The translations under genes and the position numbers were made by a program. The notes beneath the pieces are model-generated. The model saw nothing but the letters and a program-made list of their open reading frames with translations, ran no database searches and was not told the origin of the DNA. This document shows positions 55,901-64,000 of a stretch of DNA of 64,000 nt, in pieces. Origin of the DNA: Brassica napus (lineage: Eukaryota; Streptophyta; Magnoliopsida; Brassicales; Brassicaceae); assembly GCF_020379485.1 (NCBI RefSeq), contig NC_063450.1, positions 43,738,681-43,802,680 of the forward strand, read 5' to 3'. Every line of letters starts with the position of its first letter. Position 1 is the first letter of the stretch.

Positions 55901-58900
55901 ATTGGGATTTATTCATTGCTAAGCTCAGTCATGTTAGCTAGATGCACCGATGCAAATGGGGGTCCTTCAGCGCTTAAAGTCAAATTTATGGCAGAGGCTG
56001 AAAATGAATATAAACTCTGTTTTTCTCTTCCATCCCTGGACATCTGGTTACACTCTTCTGATTGGATTGAAGTTATTGAACTTCTTAAATCTTATTCCCA
56101 GAAACTGGAAGACAGTAACTTGGATATGCATGATTCGATTGAAGGGGTAAGGAATACTTGTGACAATACTGATGGGGTTTTGAGCGTGCAATCTGGGGTA
56201 TCAGAGAACCCTTATGAGGGTATGGCATTTGTTGCAAGATCAGAGATTATTGGCGTCACGATTTATTTTCCTCTCTGCATAAGCGACACAGAATTTCCAG
56301 GGTTCATGGCAGCTGATATTCACGAGAGATCTGAGGAAGAGCAAATCAAAACCTTAAAAGGGAGATACTGTAAATATGTCTCTGTTACTGCACTTAGTAG
56401 GAGCGGTGAACTCTCTATTCTTGGGAGAGATGTTAAACTGAGCTATAAGATTGAAAAGCTCAATGGCATTCTTGCAATATCCGGGGTTGATACTGCCAGG
56501 TCTTGCTCTCTATTTGAAGCGTCACAACTACTTGTAGAAACTAGTATTCAGATGGATAAGAAGAAAATCATGAGCATAGATGTTGGGGTACTGTCGGACA
56601 ATGTAGAGATGCATGCATCTCATCAAGTATTATCTTTCTGGAACGGAGTTACATTTGATGCACCTGAGACGCCATCTTCACCAAGTTTTCAAGGAATCAT
56701 AAGTATGAAATTCCAGATAAGAGAAGCGTCTCTTCTTATATCAGATGGAAGGGTACGCTTGTGGTTTATATTCTGATACTTTTCTGTCAATGTTATTTAA
56801 CTTGGCCTATGTGTATGTGTGTTGTCACTTCTTTGTGCCATAATCCATGTCCTTGTTCGTCCTCACATGTTCGTTTTGCTTGCTTGATTTCTGCATGCTG
56901 ATTTAATGTTTTATGTACACACTGCATAACTGATCTCAGTTCATCAAGTGCTGCATTTGCATATTATTTGTTCATGCCTTTTACTGTATGTGCTTGTTCT
57001 TCGTGATCAGATAATGTCTGCTTATGAACCTGATGGTACTTTTTCGCTGATGAGAAACTTAGTTTGATGAGTGTTGCAAATTGATCTGGGTTCCGCTTTC
57101 TAAAGCATGTTTTTCTCCATGATTGTCTGTGAGCTCACCAGCTATAGCTATTGCACTGTTTATGCAATACTTCAGCTACTTCTGCTAACACTTCTCTTGT
57201 GTCTTGACTTTCATGCAGTGGGGATGTAGCGGTCTGCTTCTTGAAGTTATTGTGAGAAACTTTCTCCTGCAAGCTAATCTTACCGAAAATAATGTGGAGA
57301 GTTTGATTTCATGTGACCTTGAAGTGAATTATAATAATATGCACAAGGTATGAGGCAGAAACAGAATCCTCCTGTCGTTTGTATCTTTGTTTTGGTAGTA
57401 TGCTGATAAGCACCCTTGAATTTATGCTGAAGGTATTGTGGGAGCCTTTTATTGAGCCCTGGAATTTTGATATTAAATTATCCAGAAAATTCGAGGCAAA
57501 TGCTTTGCTGAACAACGCTGGACTTACGGAAGTAATTGTTGCATCATCAAATCAGCTCAATGTGAACTTAACAGAATCTCTTTTTGAGGTAAGACGAGTT
57601 ACAGTTTGTTGCCCGTAAACTTTTTGTGTAGTAATTCTCCGGATATGTTCATTTTTTTCCTTTTTCGGTGAAGTGCATTTTCAGGATAATTGAGATGTTG
57701 AACACTTTGGAATTGATGGAAGCAGATGATGTTCCTGACGATAAGAGGTTGTCAGTTCACTGCACCGAGAGTACCAATACAGAACGATATTCTCCCTATG
57801 TACTTCAAAATTTAACTTCTCTTCCTTTGGGGTTCGAAGTTTTCCAAGGACGTAATTCACATGTGCTCAATATGTCAGCTCCGGTGGCTCAGAATATTGT
57901 GCAACCCGGTTCCTCTGTTCCCATATATCTCGATAATAGTGACACACTACTTATCCCTGATAGACGTCGAAGTCATTTTGGTTGTTTTAGCTGCGAATCT
58001 GGTGATGCCACACACCATTATATGAAGGTCCAACTTGATGGAACATCTTTTGCTTCTCCTCCTCATTCAATGGATCGAATTGGCCTTTCCTATTTTGAGG
58101 TTGATTTTTCCAAAACATCCAAGTCTAGTAATAATGTTGGGAAAGCAAGTAAATCTGGTTCTGGAAACAGCTTTGTTGTTCCTGTTGTGTTTGAGGTTTC
58201 ATTGCATCAGCAGAGCAAGTTGATACGAGTATACTCAACAGTACGTATGACTTCATTACAATTGATATGCTTAATTTTTCTAATAAATGTTGATTCTGTT
58301 TATGATCTTTCCCTTTTTCAGGTAATAATTTTGAACTCCACCTCCATGCCTTTGGAACTTCGCTTTGATATTCCATTTGGCGTTTCCCCTAAGGTAATTG
58401 AATTATAATATGCTATTTTGTTCTATACGTGCCAGACTTTTGTTTGGATGGGATCATGTCCAGCAGAAAGGTTCATAATATTTATATGTCCCTGCTTGCA
58501 TTATCATAAATTCAGTTGGCTAGAGTCGTAGTGTTTAGATTTATCTCATTTCCTTTCTTGCATTAAGGGTTGTTGAGTAAATAAGCTAAGGGAATAAGAG
58601 GGCATAGGAGAATTGATTTGGGATTTGCTTGAACGGCAATGCTGTTGGACAAGTCAACAAGGATCTAGGTTCCTTGTTAAAGAGCTATCTCTGTTTCTGT
58701 TTTTCAGTTCTATTCCTCTGAAACCTTGTGTCATTCTATTTCAGATTCTCGATCCAATCTTTCCTGGTCAAGAATTTCCACTGCCTCTACACTTGGCTAA
58801 ATCTGGTCGTCTACGGTGGCGTCCCCTCGGAGATTCTTTTTTGTGGAGTGAAGCTCATAGCATCTCCAAAGTTCTTTCTCAAGATAGCAGGATAGGATTT

Positions 58901-61900
58901 CGCCGATCATTTGCCTGTTATCCATGTCACCCTAGCCATGAACCATTTCGGTGTTGCATATCCGTTGAGAGCTCTACCCTGCCAGCATCATTTGACCGGC
59001 AGTTGCACGATATTGACCAATCAAGGGAGCAATTCATTCATCAAGTGACTTTAAGTACTCCATTTGTTGTGAGCAGCTGTCTTCCAGAACCAATATCACT
59101 TTCTATAGAAAGTGGTGGCATCACCCAGACTGCATCCCTTTCTGAGGTTTGAGAGATATTTCCATACAATTTCCTTCTGAAAGATGGAGTTGAATCGTGT
59201 CTTTGTATTGTTATTGTGGTATTTTTATGTGAAATGAAAATGTATCTTTTTTAGGGGGAGACTCCGTTCTATCATATTGATCCTTCACATGACCTGGTCC
59301 TTGAGTTCAAATTAAATGGCTCTAGATCATCATCGTTAAAGTTTCCACGCTCAGAAACTTTTAGCACGTTGGCTAAGTTCAGTGGAGGGAAGTTCTCTCA
59401 GACTGAAACTCTTTGCTTTGATTCATACCCCGATGGTGGTAAGGTTTATCATTTTATATTTTAGAGTTGGCTATTCATTTTGAGCCATTTTTGATAATTT
59501 TTTTATCTTATAGGTTCCGTTTATGTATCTTGTGAGAAAACAATGGATGTAACATGTGGGGCACGGGAAGTATTCATCTTTGTCCCATTTCTATTGTATA
59601 ACTGCACTGGGACTCCTCTGATTGTTTCGGACTGCACCAATGAAGCCAAAGCTTACAGCGTAATTCCATCCTGCTACAACCTTGTTGAGCAGCACTTTGT
59701 TCAGAGTCAAAAAGTTGGTCTTGGCATTTTGACCTCTGATAAAGATTTGCTAGATAAATTTCCAAATGCGGATTCCCCTTCTAGTCCTTCTTCATCGGAG
59801 TGCAGCAACACTACATCCAGTATTGAGAGATTTCTGGATAGACATGCGACTCCCTCGACTCGGCAAGTCCCTTTAGCATATCCAAAAGACTCGGCAACTG
59901 TTCGCAAGAGAAGTCTTTCTTCAAAAAGTCTAAGGGAGGTGTGCTTCCAAGGTAATGAGCCTGGGAAAGTAAAGGCATGCATTTATTCACCTTGCCCTAT
60001 TTCCAGAGCTAGTGACAGCAGTATCCGAGTCAAAAAGGACCTGCCAGGGTCAGATAATTCAGATAGCCCACACTCTCTGTGGTCTGCTCCATTTCCTCTT
60101 GTTCCACCTGGTGGTTCAACAAATATAGTTGTCCCACAACCACAGCCTGGTGAATCATCTTTGTTATCTGTTACGTGTTCTATTCTTGGTGGTGCATTAG
60201 CAGGGAGAACGCAAGCAATTACTTTCCAACCAAGGTAAAAGATAGTTCCACCAAATTTTCTATATTCTCCTGTATTATTTTCCGTACGTATCCATGAAAA
60301 AATTCCCATGTTGCAGATATATCATCTGTAACTCATGCAGCCGGAACTTGTGCTACAAGCAGAAGGGGACCAATTTAGTTTCCCAATTGGCTGTTGGACA
60401 GCATTCACAGCTTCAGTGGGCAGATACTACAAGGTTCGTTCTTTACTTATTTAAGTCTTATAAACAACATATTTCTGGTATTAAGGAGTGGTTTTCTTTT
60501 TCTTGATATCTGTGCATTCAATTTTCCGTTGTCATCTTATATAAAAGTAGTTCAACCAGTTCTCATATTGCGCTTCTTATTGATGTAGCTGTTTATGCTT
60601 GAATTCTGGTTAATTTACTTTTTTGGTTATATTGTTCATAGTTCTCTGTTTTATTTTTGTGCCTACTTTCCTGTTAACTTGGCTGGAAATGGAACTCATT
60701 TGAAAACCACCGATGTTGTTGCTTTTTATCCTATGTAGTTTGAAGTTACAGTCAAAAGATTTCTACCTGTACGCCACTTACTTTCTTATATGAACAGGGA
60801 ACTACTAGTTTCAATCCGTCTAAATGAGCCTGGATGGCAATGGTCAGGCGGCTTCTTGCCAGATCATTTAGGTGATACTCAACTGAAGATTTGGAACTAT
60901 GTTAATAAAGCTTTCAACATGGTGCGGGTGGAAGTTCAGAATGCCAATATGTCAAGCGGAGATGAAAAGCTTCTAGGGAGTGTCCAAGGAAATGTCGGGA
61001 CAAACTTTATTCTATTATCAGATGATGACATGGGCTATATGCCTTACAGGATTGACAATTTCTCGAATGAGGTCAGTAATGTTATAATTGATGGTTATAC
61101 AAATCCAGCTAAAGAGCTTTAGTTATTACTCTCTATAGTTCACAGTTAGTTGTACTTGATTTTCTTATGGTATCTACTGTGTGAGTTATGCTAGTTATGT
61201 CTTTACTGGAGCATGTAATTTTGGGACCCAAGTGAAATTGTTGGTAAAAATAGAAATATTACGAAATAGGAAAGTAATATACGCTGCAGCTTCAAAGAGG
61301 CACTAGAAAACTCGCTTCTGAATGAATTTGAAACCCTTGGTTACTCGTACAAGGAACTGAATTTTTATTTATTTTTCTGTGATGGTAGAGGCTGAGGGTT
61401 TATCAACAAAAATGTGAAACTTTTGATACCATAGTTCATCCTTACACGTCTTGCCCATATGCTTGGGATGAACCCTGTTATCCTCATCGTTTGACCATTG
61501 AGGTATGGTGATCACATCCCCGCTTCTAACAATTCAGCCATTCGTGACCTGTTGACGTTTCTCTTTTTTCGTTGTCTTTTTTTTTCTCTCACGTGTTTCC
61601 TCTTATTGACGAATATAGGTGCCTGGAGATCGTGTTATAGGCTCTTATGCATTTGAGATAACTAGACAACCTATTACAGTGCACTTGCGCTCCACCCCTG
61701 AGGTATATATCACAAACAACTTCGTCATTTTCCATTTCTGGTATAGAAAAGGATCGTCAGCATGCTTTTTTGAGCACCAGTTATAAGCAGAAAAAAAATC
61801 TAGCCAATTCCTCTTTAGTGAAAATTGTGAAAAAATTCGCATGAAATTTGTCTAGAGTCGGATTTTAGACAAATAAATGAGTGATGGCTCTGAAGTTTTT

Positions 61901-64000
61901 TTTTTTTTTTTTTTTTTTTAACACAAATGGCTCTGAAGTTAGAATGACAAGTTAATAGCTTGAAAATAAAACCATAAACTTCGTCCTTCTTTTCATATCT
62001 AGTTAACTGTTTCATTTGACCTGCTTCAGAAACCTGAAAGGACATTGCTGCTATCTATCTGTGCTGAAGGAGCTACAAAGGTACTTTTTTTTTTCTGATG
62101 CCAATGTCTTCTATTTAACCAACTTTCTGAGGACGCAAATTTCTTTTCTCTATGTTGCTAATGCAACTTGTTCATTTCGTCTTTTTTAGGTTTTCAGAAT
62201 TGTAGATTCGGGCCATCACACCATGAAAGATATAAAGGAAACGTTTAACTCTAAATTCCATGAGAAGGGAAAGCAAAAGCTTCAAACGGATAATATCATC
62301 CGTTACACTGAGAAGTTCTTGCTTGTCCTGCCAAGCATTGGTATTTCTTTGGTTAATTCTCATCCACAGGTAAACATCCCCGGAAAATATAAAGCTAAGC
62401 ACTTGTATATTACATCATAAAACTCTTATAACACTCCATAATTCTTCCTCACAGGAGCTGGTTTACGCTTGTGCGTCAAATGTTGTGTTTGATCTGAGTC
62501 AAAGTGTAGATCAGCAGAAGCTTTCCTTTCAGATATCTTCATTGCAGATGGACAACCCACTTCACAATTCTTCGTATCCTGTCATATTGTCATTCAATGA
62601 TGACCACAGAGGCATTCCTATCGATAAGGGTATTAAGGATAAAGCAAGATTTTTTGAATCTGTTGAGCAACTTAGGAGTAATACCCGTGATGCCGTACTC
62701 TACATTGGCTTAGCAAAGTGGCGGAAGAAAGATGTTTCATTAGTTTCTTTCGAGTACATAAATATAAGGTATGATTAATGGTATAATTTTCTTTCGTAAC
62801 CACAGACATCATTGTATTATATACATTTTGGTTTACAGATCTCCGTTTCTCTAAACAAATGCAGGATTGGTGAATTTGGACTTGAGCTCGAGCTACAAAC
62901 ACTACTATCCTTGTTGGAGTTCGTAAAAGCAGTGCTTCCTAATTCTCAGGCCAGGCTCTTGCCTCTCTCAGATCCAACAGTACATCCTCTGATTTATGAC
63001 ACTGGTTCCAAAGAACTAAGTTTGGATGATGCTCCACCACATGCAAGAAACATTCCTGTATTTAACAAAAGCCAGAGAAGCACTGTATCTCTACCTATAG
63101 TGGTTCCGATAGGAGCTCCTTGGCAGCATATTCACTTGTTGGCTCGAAGACACAGGAAACTTTATGTTGAAACATTCGACTTAGCTCCTATTAAGTTTAC
63201 ATTAAGGTGAGCTAGAAAATGTTCTGTCAAGAGATATATACTTTTTGTATCCTATCTACATGTAGATTCACATGGGTCCTCTCTGTATTGACAGCTTCTG
63301 CAGTGCTCCCTGGATGCTTAGGAATGGCATTCTTACTTCAGGGGAGTCCCTTATCCATGTATGTACCTTCACTATTCTTGAAGCATTCATTAGATATATT
63401 GCATAAATATGATACTGCTTACATTCAATGAATAAATTATTTGTTACTTTAGGTTTTAAAGTTTGATAGACTTTTCTTTCACGCTGGGACCTGATAGGCT
63501 ATAAATAGAGGGAATGAAGAACATACTATTGGTCTTTGAATTAATTCTCTAGTTAAGAGGTTAGGGACTTGAAAACAAACCTTTTGTAGTTTCTTCTCTC
63601 CTTGGATCTGGTTAAATATAATAGAATGTTGAATCATTATTGCATTTTAGAATGCCCTGCTATAATTCTTGATTAAATTATGTTGTGTTTAATGCCTAAC
63701 TGAATCATTATGATCCGATTCCAGAGAGGTCTTATGGCTCTTGCCGATGTCGAGGGTGCTCGAATACATCTCAAGCAATTGATAATTGCTCATCACATGA
63801 CTAGTTGGGAATCATTTCAGGAGATCCTTGTTGGGCACTATACCCGTCAAATTCTTCATGAGATGTACAAGGTAAGAACTGGGAAACACCAGTTTCGTTT
63901 GCTGTTTCTTTTTATTGATTTGCTGTAGCCTGTAGCAGTCATAGTATTCACTTATTAACGCAGGTGTTTGGCTCTGCTGGCGTTATTGGTAATCCCATGG
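46998..64000 (+). CDS. SHBY: VPS13-type bridge lipid-transfer protein SHRUBBY, 3' end outside the window
   Basis: Giant VPS13 homologue (At5g24740 type); the Arabidopsis protein affects root radial patterning and interacts with SHORT-ROOT, while the VPS13 family moves lipids between membranes. The start MFEGLVQKLLLGYLGRYI is the chorein N-terminus. 43 exons fit in phase, encoding over 3100 residues. Exon starts: 46998, 47167, 47327, 47509, 47687, 47904, 48168, 48520, 49224, 49365, 49551, 49882, 50792, 51047, 51335, 51558, 51912, 52098, 52559, 52700, 52892, 53143, 53370, 53915, 55569, 57219, 57433, 57674, 58322, 58745, 59255, 59514, 60317, 60798, 61389, 61619, 62030, 62190, 62455, 62865, 63295, 63725, 63964. 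The large exons 53915-55470 and 55569-56752 code for the beta-groove body. The SHR-BD/VAB-like region lies around exons 30-37, and HIHLLARRHRKLYVETFDL marks the approach to the C-terminal region. The intron after exon 12 uses a GC donor. No disruption seen. Confidence 0.94.
49946..49993 (+). repeat. 24-bp tandem duplication across a SHRUBBY splice donor
   Basis: CTTCGCAAAGAACAGGCGAG (plus TATT) is followed at once by CTTCGCAAAGGACAGGCAAG (plus TATT). Each copy offers a CAG|GC donor in the same phase, so the first or second could be used with a difference of eight residues. Confidence 0.7.

Noticed and set aside
57661..57683. TTTTCAG at 57685 as acceptor of SHRUBBY exon 28
   Set aside because: It would read GAT AAT TGA, a stop. 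The acceptor GTGAAG at 57673 keeps CIFRIIEMLNTLEL in phase.
62821..62864. TTTACAG at 62838 as acceptor of SHRUBBY exon 40
   Set aside because: It leads to a stop (CTC TAA) within five codons; AATGCAG at 62864 keeps RIGEFGLELELQ in phase.

Overview
This is plant nuclear DNA, almost certainly from the Brassicaceae (Brassica or a close relative). It is AT-rich, has GT-AG introns, and carries a gene series that I recognise as the reverse-order counterpart of Arabidopsis thaliana chromosome 5, At5g24850 down to At5g24740. The orthology is recalled family knowledge, not a search result. Exon structures were built by hand from splice sites, reading-frame phase and family motifs.

Left third (1-23.2 kb): CRY3 (cryptochrome-DASH, +, 626-3709) with a SINE in one intron; a tRNA m7G46 methyltransferase (+, 4370-5125); a PPR protein (-, 5763-8084); a transposon-rich gap with a TRIM-like retroelement, a Helitron, a decayed PIF/Harbinger element (11.4-16.2 kb) and a 641-bp hAT MITE with a perfect target duplication; a clear MIR169 hairpin (-, about 18.40-18.59 kb, MIR169b position) with its own TATA box; and an aspartic-protease-like gene (-, 21462-23237).

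Middle (23.7-32.9 kb): a complete 9195-bp Mutator-like element (MULE), 23699-32893, with imperfect terminal inverted repeats and a perfect 9-bp target duplication. It carries two convergent genes: a six-exon DUF1985/Ulp1-type C48 protease gene (+) and a MURA-type transposase (-) with DDE, SWIM and zinc-knuckle motifs. This is the most unusual part of the window. All five protease introns, the gap between the two genes, the ends, and the inferred leader intron of the transposase carry an AAGTCGTC/GACGACTT palindromic repeat family. The leader intron also holds a near-perfect inverted repeat with arms of about 262 bp, which would make a long hairpin in the transposase pre-mRNA.

Right half (33.9-64 kb): an ABC1-kinase/beta-lactamase-like fusion (+, 18 coding exons, 33932-38921); bZIP9 (-, 39353-40520, tail to tail with it); a DUF599 membrane protein (-, 41499-42603); a gap with a Stowaway-like MITE, a Tourist-like MITE and a 5'-truncated LINE with target duplications, where Arabidopsis has the VSP genes; and the giant VPS13-type gene SHRUBBY (+, from 46998, 43 exons visible, cut by the window end).

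The host genes are independent housekeeping, signalling and regulatory genes, not a pathway. The only interacting multi-gene unit is the MULE.
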